From positions 1 through 24,434 of the IMG/VR virus record IMGVR_UViG_3300035034_003097: a stretch of DNA of 24,434 nt, one strand, 5' to 3'. Origin of the DNA: a virus. Positions 7,398-15,612 of this stretch are shown here, piece after piece (the stretch's first letter is position 1; every line of letters begins with the position of its first letter). The translations under genes were made by a program, and so were the position numbers. The notes under the pieces were generated by a model. That model was not told where the DNA came from. It searched no databases and saw nothing but the letters and a program-made list of their open reading frames with translations.

Positions 7398-7808
7398 CTA
7401 AGGAAGTATAATTTCTAGTAATGCTTTATCATGCCATCTTCTTATCGTAGCTGATGAAAAGAACATCTTATCAGCAATTTGTCTCCAACTTAACCAATCA
7501 ATATATCTATGAATCAATATCATACCGTACTGTTTATTTTCCAAGCCTTCAATCAATGAAATAATTTCACCTTTAATGATTGGCAGATTTCTTTCCAGCT
7601 CTTTAATCAACAACTCATTGTCTAGTGTTTTATGAATCCACTTTTCAAATGGAGCTTTTAGACTTTTAGTTCCATCTACACGAATGGTATCAAAGTTAAT
7701 TCCAGGAATCGAATTAGCAAGACGTATATACTCTTCGACTTGTTGCTTTAACAGTTCAATCTTCTCTTTCGTTTTATGATATCTACTTAGGTATTCTTTC
7801 ACAGTCAT
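7398..7808 (-). CDS. DUF1492 / ArpU-like late transcription regulator
   Basis: A 136-residue protein with a helical N-terminal two thirds (EYLSRYHKTKEKIELLKQQV) and a C-terminal sigma-region-4-like HTH (about residues 105-130: YIDWLSWRQIADKMFFSSAT followed by IRRWHDKAL). This matches the DUF1492/ArpU group found at the end of the early region in many Firmicute phages, where such proteins are thought to switch on late genes. An AGGAGG site lies 6 nt before the ATG, and the gene overlaps the rusA-like gene by 26 bp. Its position between replication genes and the packaging block fits a late switch. Confidence 0.75.
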   Translation of the reverse strand: MTVKEYLSRYHKTKEKIELLKQQVEEYIRLANSIPGINFDTIRVDGTKSLKAPFEKWIHKTLDNELLIKELERNLPIIKGEIISLIEGLENKQYGMILIHRYIDWLSWRQIADKMFFSSATIRRWHDKALLEIILP

Positions 7809-8220
7809 CTACTTCCTCCTTGAACTTACTTAACACATTGATTTCAATTGCAATCCCTGTTGGATCATCAGACCATAGTTTTTCCACATGTTCAACAACA
7901 ACTTGTGCATCATCATTCCAATAGCCAACCTCAGTCATACAGTCTTTTAGCATCTTCTCCAAATTATCGGTATCAGGTCTAGTAACTCTCCATTCCTGAT
8001 GCTTGTGACCTTTGCCTTTAGGAAATCTCCATATCACATCAAGTCTAATAGGACCTTTCATTGGTTCCTTTGGTTTGAATGGCTTTAAGTGTTTGATTAT
8101 TGTTCGTCTTGCTTTCTTTAATTTTTCTGGTTTATAGAAAACTGGCTTATTGTTTACCAGTGTTACTTTATTTTGTTGTGCAGTAATAGTTGGTGGATCT
8201 AGTAGTAAAAATATTTTCAT
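7783..8220 (-). CDS. rusA: RusA family Holliday junction resolvase
   Basis: A 145-residue endonuclease that resolves Holliday junctions and branched phage DNA before packaging. The hallmark RPDTDNLEKMLKD (residues 81-93) and the following YWNDDAQV (100-107) supply the conserved Asp residues (83, 85, 103, 104) and the Lys that bind metal and cut DNA. Length is normal for the family. It follows the primase-helicase gene across a 233-bp structured gap and overlaps the DUF1492 gene downstream. Confidence 0.92.
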   Translation of the reverse strand: MKIFLLLDPPTITAQQNKVTLVNNKPVFYKPEKLKKARRTIIKHLKPFKPKEPMKGPIRLDVIWRFPKGKGHKHQEWRVTRPDTDNLEKMLKDCMTEVGYWNDDAQVVVEHVEKLWSDDPTGIAIEINVLSKFKEEVDDCERIPK

Positions 8221-8271
8221 AGCATTCTCCTTTTTCAGAATTTTTTTGATTTTTTAGTTGAAGAAAGGTAA

Positions 8272-8433
8272 GTGCTGACGATGATGCATTTGTTTGGGAT
8301 AGGGCAGGCTCACAAGCCCTATCCTACAAACATGCGTCAGCGTGTTGTTGCAACACATATATATAAGGCCTATCTGCAACAACTTGTCGATAGGGATTTT
8401 CACCCTTTATGCTTCATTTTTATGCAGATAGGG
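8272..8433. other. Structured non-coding segment between primase and rusA, possible origin or small RNA
   Basis: The 233-bp gap 8221-8453 is packed with inverted repeats: a long stem with GCTGACG (8274) against CGTCAGC (ending 8341), extending through GGATAGGGC / GCCCTATCC; a perfect 9-bp pair GTTGTTGCA (8344-8352) and TGCAACAAC (8375-8383); and a perfect 10-bp pair CCTATCTGCA (8369-8378) and TGCAGATAGG (8423-8432). The heptamer GATAGGG occurs three times directly (8298, 8389, 8427), and its complement also appears. A 97-codon plus-strand frame crosses it but has no convincing start signal. Nested, competing stems next to a primase gene suit a replication origin or a structured RNA. Confidence 0.5.
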
Positions 8434-8453
8434 AATATTTCCTTTCGGCAACA

Positions 8454-10454
8454 TTATTCTGCAGTTGCTTTTTGTACCTTCATACCTCTACCTTTTGAAC
8501 ATACATATTCGTCACTAAAATCACTTAATCGTTTCCGCACAGTTCGTTCTGCGAGGTCTAAATAGCTCATTAAATCAGTGAGAGCACAACTACCTGTCCC
8601 TGCTGATTCGATATCAAATGCAGTATCAAATTCTTCTTTTCTTGATTCCGGTGTTTGTTTTCGCTTTCCGCTTTTTTCTAGATTTCCCTTAGGATCTCCG
8701 CTGGCATATATCTTTTGTAGAATCCCAGTATCGTCCACTCTGTGAATCGGATATTCAAACCAAAAGTTCACTGGTTTGAAGTTTTGAAACTCACGCAAGC
8801 TACTCTCTAACCGCCAAGCAGTTGATGTCATAACGTCTGCATTTTGTGCCATGAATTCTTCTGTTGTTTCAAGCTGAATCATATCAAGTTGTGCATCAGG
8901 GTCACGTGCAAACACACCCGAACCAGACGCTCTATCCATTGCTTTTTTAAAACCTTGCGCCCCTTTTGAGTGATGATGACTATAAATTGCAGTGACTCCG
9001 GCTTGTTTGCATATCTTGTCAAACTGATTACTAAATTTACCCATTTCTGATGCGTTGTTTTCATCACCAGTAATCACTTTATATATTGGATCAATAATAA
9101 CTGCATCGAATCCTTGATTTTTGATTTTCCTAACGATTATAGGTACAAGTTTATCAAGTGGCATTGCTTCACCTCTTAGGTTCCAGATAGCTATGTCTTG
9201 GTTGTGTTTAGGCTTGAGTTTCATTGCCTTATATATTTGAACAAAACGATTAATAAAACTCGGTCTATCAATTTCTAGGTTTATATACATGACTTTTGAT
9301 TTCCTACATTGAAACCCAAGCCACTTTATACCTTCTGACAAAGCAACTGCTAATTCCATAAGTAAAAAACTCTTCCCCGCTTTGGAAGACCCAGAGATTA
9401 GCATTTTATGTCCAACTCTAACAACTCCTTCAACTAGTTCATCTGGTACATTCGGTGACTCTGCAATGGCTACATCTAGATATTCATAACTGGGCAATTC
9501 ATCTGTGATGCCTTCTACAAAATCTAGCCAATCATTCCAGTTACGTCTACCAATATTTGTATCTACTAGAGTCTGAACAACTCCGTTTCTTGTAACACCA
9601 GGCATCCTTGATAACCTTGATGGATTACGATTTGCTCTATCTACTTTAAATCCATTTTTTGCTAAGAAATCATATAAGTACTCAACTCGATTACGATACT
9701 CTTTAGCATTTGTTGCATTAACTCTTATGATTGCATGTAAACTTTTTGAACCACTATGAACCAAGCATGCAATAGGTAATTGAAGTTTGCGATACAAGGC
9801 ATCTTGGTCAGGAATAGGCATTTCATCTGATTCGACAAGCGCATAGGTAAATCTTGTAATATTATCATTTTTTACACCCTTACCATCAACAGGATTAAAT
9901 CTAATCCATGCACCACACTCCTCTTGCCAATCACCAATAACTGCACCAATATCATCTGAGTGTTTGTGTAGTTCTTCAATTAGTTGTTTAGCTGTTCTAT
10001 CAAAGTAGCCTTTACCAGGCATCCATCTACCTTCTTTATCTTGCCAAACATCATTAGTAACAAATCCTACATGCTCATCTTCTTTAAATAGTGTTTCAAG
10101 ATAAGTAATTAATTGTTCTGTTGCTGATTTATCGTTTGTTGGATCGTAGACAGTTCCATCACCATCGTATTCGATAATATCGTCCCACTCCATAATGCCT
10201 CCAGGTTGCACCCAGCCATTTTCTTTAGCTATTCTTATAATTGTTCCACCTGCTATGGGATCAGAGGAACCGTTGAAGGTTTCCCACTTTCTAAAGCACT
10301 CTCCATCTATATAACGTGAGTCGTTTTTACTCCAGTCATCCCATACCGAACAATCATATCCTTCCGCTTTGAGTGCCATGCCTATGTTAATCCATTCTTG
10401 ATATTCTAATGATGCTACATCTATTTGTTTCAAAGCATCTAATATGTTGTCCAT
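8454..10454 (-). CDS. Phage primase-helicase (PriCT, AEP-like primase, RecA-like ATPase)
   Basis: A 666-residue replication protein with four parts. A PriCT-type helical domain covers residues 1-80 (WINIGMALKAEG, WDDWSKND). A primase-like domain of the archaeo-eukaryotic type spans about 170-300, with acidic VESD (207-210), SGSKSLH (His240) and NRNPSRLSRMPG (276-286). A RecA-like helicase/ATPase spans about 335-560, with Walker A GSSKAGKS (355-362), Walker B VIIDP (452-456) and the SHHHSKG loop (492-498). A winged-helix-like end lies at about 610-666 (LTDLMSYLDLAERTVRKRL). It would prime and unwind phage DNA during replication. An AGGAGG site precedes the ATG, 10 bp behind the DEAH helicase gene. 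The non-coding structured segment directly downstream could be the origin. Confidence 0.88.
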   Translation of the reverse strand: MDNILDALKQIDVASLEYQEWINIGMALKAEGYDCSVWDDWSKNDSRYIDGECFRKWETFNGSSDPIAGGTIIRIAKENGWVQPGGIMEWDDIIEYDGDGTVYDPTNDKSATEQLITYLETLFKEDEHVGFVTNDVWQDKEGRWMPGKGYFDRTAKQLIEELHKHSDDIGAVIGDWQEECGAWIRFNPVDGKGVKNDNITRFTYALVESDEMPIPDQDALYRKLQLPIACLVHSGSKSLHAIIRVNATNAKEYRNRVEYLYDFLAKNGFKVDRANRNPSRLSRMPGVTRNGVVQTLVDTNIGRRNWNDWLDFVEGITDELPSYEYLDVAIAESPNVPDELVEGVVRVGHKMLISGSSKAGKSFLLMELAVALSEGIKWLGFQCRKSKVMYINLEIDRPSFINRFVQIYKAMKLKPKHNQDIAIWNLRGEAMPLDKLVPIIVRKIKNQGFDAVIIDPIYKVITGDENNASEMGKFSNQFDKICKQAGVTAIYSHHHSKGAQGFKKAMDRASGSGVFARDPDAQLDMIQLETTEEFMAQNADVMTSTAWRLESSLREFQNFKPVNFWFEYPIHRVDDTGILQKIYASGDPKGNLEKSGKRKQTPESRKEEFDTAFDIESAGTGSCALTDLMSYLDLAERTVRKRLSDFSDEYVCSKGRGMKVQKATAE

Positions 10455-10464
10455 TTAGTTCCTC

Positions 10465-12042
10465 CTATGGTCTATATCCAGCAGCATTTATTCCTCTAGG
10501 TAAACACCATCGGTTATCTGCTATGCGTGTAATCATTTTGCTTGCTGCATCAAATGCCCATACACCGACATGTAAAAAGCCATATCGTTCTAGGAATCGG
10601 ATTTGTTTTGGTGTTGCTAATCCTTCCATTTGTCTGTTCTTAAGTTTTTCAATGAGCATACTAGCCATACCACAGCTGGTAACCGCATCAGGATAGATTC
10701 CATGCTTTTCTAAATAGTCAAGCTGTCTTTCAGTCGCAGGTCCCATCTCCCACATAAATGTAGGTTCATAACTAGCCAAGTCTTCTGCTGATATAGAAAA
10801 TGCATATTGAATTGGATCTACCAGTTTTGATTTCTTTCTGCGCATTGAAGCTAGTTCTCTTGCAAGTGCGTCTTCACGTTCTTGGATTGCATCTCTTTCT
10901 GCTTCAGCTTCAGCGTCAAGTAAATCAATACCACTTTCTTGGTCCATCATCTTCTGATCGATACGTTTTGCTAAGTCTTCGTCTTTTGAAACAAGTGCTG
11001 ACGGTCTACATAAATCATGGCGTTCTGTCATCCATAGAAAATCAAGCAACAATAACTCTTTCTTTCCAGGATGAAGTCTCATACCACGTCCGACCATTTG
11101 TTGATAAAGACTTCTGATTTTAGTTGGTCTTAGCACAACAATAGTATCTACTGATGGGCAGTCCCAACCTTCTGTTAGTAACATAGAATTACATAAGACA
11201 TCGTACTCTCCAGCTTCAAAGTCAGCTAAGATTTCATCTCTATCTTTACTGTTCCCATTAACCTCAGCTGCTCTAATACCATGCAAGTTTAATAACTCAC
11301 AAAATTTTTGAGATGTTTTAACTAAGGGTAAGAAGACAACTGTCTTTCTGCCTTTGCAATAATCAAGCATTTCAAGTGCGATTTGATTAAGGTATGGTTC
11401 TAATGCTGAGCCAACTTCACCTACAGCATAATCACCATTTGATACACCAACACTATGGATATCTAATTCAAGAGGAATCATCTGTGCTTTAACAGGTGCA
11501 AGGTATCCTTCTTTGATTGCTTGATGTAGTGAATACTCATATGCTTTTGAATCAAAGTACTTTCCAAGATTCTTTTGATCTGAACGATCTGGTGTTGCAG
11601 TTACGCCTAGCACATTTGCACCATCAAAATGCTTTAATATGCGTTGGTAAGTATTGCTCATTGAATGGTGCGCTTCATCAACTACAATCGTCTTAAAATA
11701 ATCACTTGAAAAACTCGTTAATCTCTTCATTTGAGATAAGGTTTGTACTGATGCAACTGTGACTAATTTTGACGAGCCAATGGCGGTAGACTCAGCTTTT
11801 TCCAAAGCCGAATCTAATCCACTAGTCTCCATTAATTTGTCTGATGCTTGATCTAATAACTCACCTCGATGAGCAAGTATTAACGCTTTACTTCCGTCTT
11901 TTGTTTCTTCTTCAACTACCTTTGAAAATACGATTGTTTTTCCAGTCCCAGTAGGCAGTACTAATAGTGTTTTATTGTGTCCTTCTATCCATTGATTTCT
12001 AATGGCATCTACTGCTTCAGTTTGATAAGGTCTTAATACCAT
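10465..12042 (-). CDS. DEAD/DEAH-box superfamily 2 helicase
   Basis: A 525-residue ATP-dependent DNA helicase of the phage replication module. Motifs in order: Q-like RPYQTEAV (4-11), Walker A TGTGKT (31-36), DEAH (122-125), TATPDR (148-153), and the C-terminal helicase domain with WDCPSVDTIVVLRPT (293-307) and GRGMRLH (318-324). The tail from about 430 carries two short ATERQLDYLEKHG / ATPKQIRFLERYG-type repeats that recur in phage helicases of this type and may bind DNA or a partner. AGGAGG ribosome site before the ATG, 12 bp behind the DUF669 gene. It works with the recombination and primase genes on either side. Confidence 0.92.
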   Translation of the reverse strand: MVLRPYQTEAVDAIRNQWIEGHNKTLLVLPTGTGKTIVFSKVVEEETKDGSKALILAHRGELLDQASDKLMETSGLDSALEKAESTAIGSSKLVTVASVQTLSQMKRLTSFSSDYFKTIVVDEAHHSMSNTYQRILKHFDGANVLGVTATPDRSDQKNLGKYFDSKAYEYSLHQAIKEGYLAPVKAQMIPLELDIHSVGVSNGDYAVGEVGSALEPYLNQIALEMLDYCKGRKTVVFLPLVKTSQKFCELLNLHGIRAAEVNGNSKDRDEILADFEAGEYDVLCNSMLLTEGWDCPSVDTIVVLRPTKIRSLYQQMVGRGMRLHPGKKELLLLDFLWMTERHDLCRPSALVSKDEDLAKRIDQKMMDQESGIDLLDAEAEAERDAIQEREDALARELASMRRKKSKLVDPIQYAFSISAEDLASYEPTFMWEMGPATERQLDYLEKHGIYPDAVTSCGMASMLIEKLKNRQMEGLATPKQIRFLERYGFLHVGVWAFDAASKMITRIADNRWCLPRGINAAGYRP

Positions 12043-12054
12043 AGTTAGTTCCTC

Positions 12055-12507
12055 CTAAAATGGAAGATCGCTATCAATGAAGTACTCCTCTTTGTAGTCG
12101 ATAAAATATGCAATGTCATTGATAGATTTTTCTTCACCTTGATTATTAACATACGTTCTTTGTTTAAAGTGAGCGCGACCCTTAGAACCGACAACTCTAT
12201 TCCAATCCATAGTTAACTTTTCACCGTGTTTCTTTTGTCCGATACTTCTAAAGAATCCAGAAATACGCCATTCTAATGTACGATACAACAACAAGTCAAA
12301 CTTAACAGTTGCTACACCGTCCTTAGTACTCACTTGAACGACAATTGAAGCTTTGTTACAAGCTGGAATCTTAGCGCTACCTGGAAATCTTCCTCGTTCA
12401 AAATTTATTACTTCAAAATTGTAATCACCTTCCGGTAATAAAATATACTCTGTTCCATCTGATTCAATCGAATCATTCCAATCCATTATCATATTATTTT
12501 TATTCAT
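12055..12507 (-). CDS. DUF669 family protein, possible single-strand DNA-binding protein
   Basis: A 150-residue protein with the DUF669 pattern: an acidic start (MDWNDSIESDGTEYILLPEG), then a YNFEVINFERGRFPGSAKIP segment and a basic stretch around residue 110 (RVVGSKGRAHFKQRTYVN). It ends in the acidic tail DSDLPF, a feature shared with bacterial SSB proteins, whose last residues recruit other replication enzymes. DUF669 genes usually sit between a recombinase ATPase and a helicase in Firmicute phages, exactly as here. A role in coating single strands is inference from tail and context. Confidence 0.8.
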   Translation of the reverse strand: MNKNNMIMDWNDSIESDGTEYILLPEGDYNFEVINFERGRFPGSAKIPACNKASIVVQVSTKDGVATVKFDLLLYRTLEWRISGFFRSIGQKKHGEKLTMDWNRVVGSKGRAHFKQRTYVNNQGEEKSINDIAYFIDYKEEYFIDSDLPF

Positions 12508-12509
12508 AA

Positions 12510-13478
12510 TTATTGTTCTCCTTTTTTATTTTTTATTGCTTCTACTATTTTTTTCCAATTTGGGATTATCCAGCGTGTGATAAAATCATCTGAGTAATCA
12601 CTGATTGGTGTTTCAAATTCATAATGTCCTTTGGCAGCTACTACTTCTTGTAATTGCTTTTCAGTAACATTGTCTGTTTCTAGTTTCTTTCTAAGCTGTT
12701 CTACAAACGCTAAGGTTGTTACATCTTTTGAATCGTAATCCATGACTTGATCTTGTGGTACATCATAAATCTCAAACAGGTGTTTTATAGATGTAAAATC
12801 TAGTTCAAGTTCTTCTGATAAATCAAATCTATTCTTTGCATCATAGGTTGGATTATGTGTTGTATACAATACTCGTTTCCCACCTTGAGCTTTTCTTTTG
12901 TTGTTTTCTGTAGTTACGATATAAATCTTGTAATTGACAAAGAACAATGCATCACTCCACTCTTTGATTAATGGTGCTACTTGTCTTGATAGCTTCATTT
13001 CATATCGATCAAATGCGCCTTGTTCTTCTGGTAATTCAAACTTTTTGAGTTTTGAATGTGCTGTCACAACAACATTGATTCCTACTTCGATTAACTGGTC
13101 TAACAATGATAAGAGCTTTGCATATTCATCAACTAGGTATGTATACCCTTTGCCGTATCCAAAATCTTCAATATTGTTTTTTCGATACTTATCGCACACC
13201 GCATTTATACATAATGATTCAGACCAGTCGGCAGTGTCTAACACGACAGTCTTACAGATATGTGGATTTTCATGGATTTCTTTTACAACTGAGATTAACT
13301 CATCCCATGACTTATTACATTTAATTCTTCGTACATCTAAATTGCTTGTTCCGCCTTCTGTATCAATGAACAATGGATCTGGAAATTGACTAGCAAATGT
13401 AGACTTTCCAATACCTTCTGGTCCATAGATGACAATCTTCTTTGGGCGTTGTTCTTTACCTTCAATAATATTTAACAT
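12510..13478 (-). CDS. Sak4-like P-loop ATPase, phage recombination (AAA_24)
   Basis: A 322-residue RecA-type ATPase. Walker A is GPEGIGKST (19-27), then FIDTEGG (37-43) and Walker B-like VVLDTADW (78-85). A middle VVVTAHSKLKKFE segment is typical of AAA_24 phage proteins, some of which (Sak4 group) promote strand annealing or exchange together with an SSB. Here the gene is bracketed by a Cas4/RecB-like nuclease (7-bp overlap upstream) and a DUF669 protein, so nuclease, ATPase and putative SSB together form a recombination module. The C-terminal part is helical and charged, perhaps for partner binding. Confidence 0.85.
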   Translation of the reverse strand: MLNIIEGKEQRPKKIVIYGPEGIGKSTFASQFPDPLFIDTEGGTSNLDVRRIKCNKSWDELISVVKEIHENPHICKTVVLDTADWSESLCINAVCDKYRKNNIEDFGYGKGYTYLVDEYAKLLSLLDQLIEVGINVVVTAHSKLKKFELPEEQGAFDRYEMKLSRQVAPLIKEWSDALFFVNYKIYIVTTENNKRKAQGGKRVLYTTHNPTYDAKNRFDLSEELELDFTSIKHLFEIYDVPQDQVMDYDSKDVTTLAFVEQLRKKLETDNVTEKQLQEVVAAKGHYEFETPISDYSDDFITRWIIPNWKKIVEAIKNKKGEQ

Positions 13479-14662
13479 TTTTCTTTATCTCCTTCTTTTA
13501 TAATAGTTACCTCTTCACGAGGATCTGTATTTGGTACTAGAATCATTGAGCCGGTTTTAAGAGTAATGAATGGTCCAATAATGCTAGTGACTTTATCTTT
13601 ACCGATACGCTTAGTTAACTCTGTGATTCCTGCTACTTTTTGTGAAACATAAGGATCAACGCCTACTTCTTTGCAAGCTTTAATCACTCCATTTTCATCT
13701 GTAATCTTTCTTGTGACTCTTGAATGAACTAACTTATAGTTTGGCCACGCTTGTCCTGACTTCGCCTTCTTTAAAGCATAGGACTTAATATCCTCAGCAA
13801 AACGAATCATGTCATCAAGCTTTGGTAACAACTCCATAATTTCTTCATCAGATAAAGTAGTAATAGGTTTACTTGAAGCAGTGAATGTTTCCAACATAGA
13901 CTCAGCTCTAACTGCACATGTTTCTCTTCCTGAACAATAACGACAGTGCTTACCAGGATTTCCACTTGGTGTATCTACTCTTGTTCTTTTCACTGCTGGA
14001 ATTAGAATATCTTTCTCAAAATTAAGTAAATCCTCTATAGACATTACATAGTCATTTGTATTTCCAATCACAGGTTGATAAACAACAAGTCTTACATTTT
14101 TTACAGCATACAAATCTTTATAGGCTTTGTACAAATAAAGTGCGTAAATGGCAAGTTGGGTATTAAACATTCCAGACTCATGGTCATATGCGTGAATAGG
14201 TAATCGTCCTGTCTTTAAATCAATAACAGTTAGAGTGCCACCATCTACTCCTGATATAACTCCGCAATCTAGTGTTCCTCTTGCATCTTCATCAAAATCC
14301 ATATCTAAGAGTTGTTCAATAACTACAAATGGTTCTGTATCAGATTTCTTCTTTTCAAACTCAATCGTATTGATTACATAATCTGCATACCCATCTGCAA
14401 TATCCTGCATATCATCTGAATACATATCGAGCTCTTGGATCAATGCTTCAATCGGTTTTACATCACTGTCATAATCAATTAAGTTCAGTGACTTACTAAT
14501 GAGTGTAGCACCTAATTCATGACATTGTGTACCAAACTCTGCTTGCGGACTCACTTCTTGATTGGTACCATCATTGAAAATAGTGCTTAATGGACAATTG
14601 AGCCAAATATTACTTTTACTCGGGCTATACTTTCGACTGTGAACTGTTGGACTTCTTGACAT
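13472..14662 (-). CDS. DUF2800 protein, Cas4/RecB-like exonuclease with likely Fe-S cluster
   Basis: A 396-residue PD-(D/E)XK nuclease that would make single-stranded DNA for phage recombination. Visible are the N-terminal SPSKSNIWLNCP (Cys23), His48 in FGTQCHELG, GTLDCGVI (129-136, Asp132), VIDLKTG (146-152, Asp148 and Lys150), and a C-terminal cysteine group Cys240, Cys243 and Cys249 (HCRYCSGRETC). One N-terminal plus three C-terminal cysteines is the arrangement of AddB/Cas4-type iron-sulfur nucleases. The start at 14662 is preferred over the ATG at 14671, because that ATG is part of the Shine-Dalgarno AAGGAG serving it. It overlaps the small gene upstream by 38 bp and the ATPase gene downstream by 7-bp. 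Confidence 0.88.
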   Translation of the reverse strand: MSRSPTVHSRKYSPSKSNIWLNCPLSTIFNDGTNQEVSPQAEFGTQCHELGATLISKSLNLIDYDSDVKPIEALIQELDMYSDDMQDIADGYADYVINTIEFEKKKSDTEPFVVIEQLLDMDFDEDARGTLDCGVISGVDGGTLTVIDLKTGRLPIHAYDHESGMFNTQLAIYALYLYKAYKDLYAVKNVRLVVYQPVIGNTNDYVMSIEDLLNFEKDILIPAVKRTRVDTPSGNPGKHCRYCSGRETCAVRAESMLETFTASSKPITTLSDEEIMELLPKLDDMIRFAEDIKSYALKKAKSGQAWPNYKLVHSRVTRKITDENGVIKACKEVGVDPYVSQKVAGITELTKRIGKDKVTSIIGPFITLKTGSMILVPNTDPREEVTIIKEGDKEKC

Positions 14663-14813
14663 CTTTTTCATCTCCTTCTTTTTTATTTGTTTCTTCTGGT
14701 AGCAACATCACTTCTAGTGCGAGTGTTTTAGCAGTTCCACTAATCAATAGTAATGCTTCAGCTAAATCCTTATCTGTCAGAAATGGTTTGCTTACCACTG
14801 TTTCTTTTTTCAT
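14625..14813 (-). CDS. Small phage protein upstream of the DUF2800 nuclease
   Basis: A 62-residue protein: a hydrophobic helical first half (DLAEALLLISGTAKTLALEV) and a charged Lys/Glu/Ser-rich tail. Short proteins of this kind often precede DUF2800 genes in Firmicute prophages; function unknown to me. A GGAGG site precedes the ATG, and the gene overlaps the nuclease gene by 38 bp, so it is translated with it. Confidence 0.6.
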   Translation of the reverse strand: MKKETVVSKPFLTDKDLAEALLLISGTAKTLALEVMLLPEETNKKEGDEKDVKKSNSSQSKV

Positions 14814-14867
14814 TTCAAAACCTCCTTCACTAGATGAATGGCAAGGTTTGTTATGGTTTGCCGATAA

Positions 14868-15449
14868 TTATTCAAATTTCTTTATTTTTTCTTTCAAAAG
14901 ATTGATGAGCTGTACTCTTCTCATCTGAACCATGCTTCTTGATTTCTTGACGATTTCAGCTATAGCAGCATCCGTCTTTCCTTCATTAAATAGTTTGATA
15001 ATCAGTTGATCGGTAGCTTCAAATTCATCAACAAGACTCCATATGAGGTCTGCTTGGTATTGTTCTGCTTCTTTTTCTTGTTTTGTTTTGTAGCTACAGT
15101 CTGCAAACTCTAATTCATAATTGTCGTACATGTAATCCATCGATACAGGAAGACCTTTTCTAACAAATGGACATTGGCTGCAATCTTCTCTACATTTCAC
15201 AAGACCAAACTTTTCAGAAGGAATCATGCATCTAGATTCCGTGTCTTTTCGTCTTCTTTCGTTACGTTGTTCATTTCGATGCCAGTGGAAATACTCCTCA
15301 GTACAAGGGATGAAACGTAGATCACCATCACCATCTTTCATAGGAATCCAGCATGGTAATGTGTTCTCTATATCACTTTGTAAATCTTCTACTGATCCAT
15401 ACCCATGAAGTTTAGGATTTTGATTCTTTGTTTCCTTTGATAATTTCAT
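14868..15449 (-). CDS. Possible early regulator with a cysteine cluster and C-terminal HTH
   Basis: The first gene of the minus-strand early block, 193 residues. It has four clustered cysteines (Cys74, 86, 90, 93), likely a zinc site. An Arg/Glu-rich stretch (HRNEQRNERRRKD, 57-69) precedes them, resembling sequences in ICE and phage regulators. The C-terminal HTH of sigma-region-4 type (about 140-180: ATDQLIIKLFNEGKTDAAIA, then VKKSRSMVQMRR) could bind DNA. Its exact target is unknown. The GGAGGT ribosome binding site lies in the 3' arm of a hairpin (15459-15493) followed by a T-run, so its expression is probably controlled at the RNA level. Confidence 0.6.
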   Translation of the reverse strand: MKLSKETKNQNPKLHGYGSVEDLQSDIENTLPCWIPMKDGDGDLRFIPCTEEYFHWHRNEQRNERRRKDTESRCMIPSEKFGLVKCREDCSQCPFVRKGLPVSMDYMYDNYELEFADCSYKTKQEKEAEQYQADLIWSLVDEFEATDQLIIKLFNEGKTDAAIAEIVKKSRSMVQMRRVQLINLLKEKIKKFE

Positions 15450-15458
15450 AAAAAAAAT

Positions 15459-15493
15459 ACCTCCAAATCAGATTTTTATTCTGAAATGGAGGC
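15459..15493 (-). promoter_or_regulatory. Leader hairpin covering the ribosome binding site, attenuator-like
   Basis: In the minus-strand transcript CCTCCA (15488-15493) pairs with TGGAGG (15460-15465), continued by TCAG/CTGA around a nine-base A/T-rich loop, with a UU/UU internal loop. The 3' arm contains the Shine-Dalgarno GGAGG of the gene starting at 15449 and is followed at once by TATTTTTTTT. It can be read as a translation-blocking stem or an intrinsic terminator before the first early gene. Confidence 0.6.
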
Positions 15494-15513
15494 ACTCTTT
15501 TCGTAATATGTAG

Positions 15514-15595
15514 ACAGTTCAGTGGCGTAGTAAAGAGAACGGATTTGTACATCCATTTCAATTTACAGGCCACTCTTCACATTTGAATGAACTGT
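15514..15595. other. Long imperfect inverted repeat in the divergent control region
   Basis: ACAGTTCA plus GTGGC (15514-15526) is complementary to GCCAC (15569-15573) and TGAACTGT (15588-15595), with 14 unpaired bases on one side; an inner GGAT/ATCC stem lies at 15541-15554. It would form a structured leader in the minus-strand early transcript, or a separate small RNA. No open frame of note covers it. Confidence 0.45.
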
Positions 15596-15612
15596 ATGAT
15601 TTTATTGTTTTG

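Noticed and set aside
8272-8565. Plus-strand frame of 97 codons over the structured gap
   Set aside because: It has no convincing ribosome binding site and its last third lies inside the primase-helicase gene; the repeat structure explains the sequence better.
10800-11117. Plus-strand frame of 105 codons
   Set aside because: Fully inside the DEAH helicase gene, antisense to its C-terminal half, Leu/His-rich shadow composition.
12934-13389. Plus-strand frame of 151 codons
   Set aside because: Antisense to the Sak4-like ATPase gene, whose motifs are intact; no start signal.
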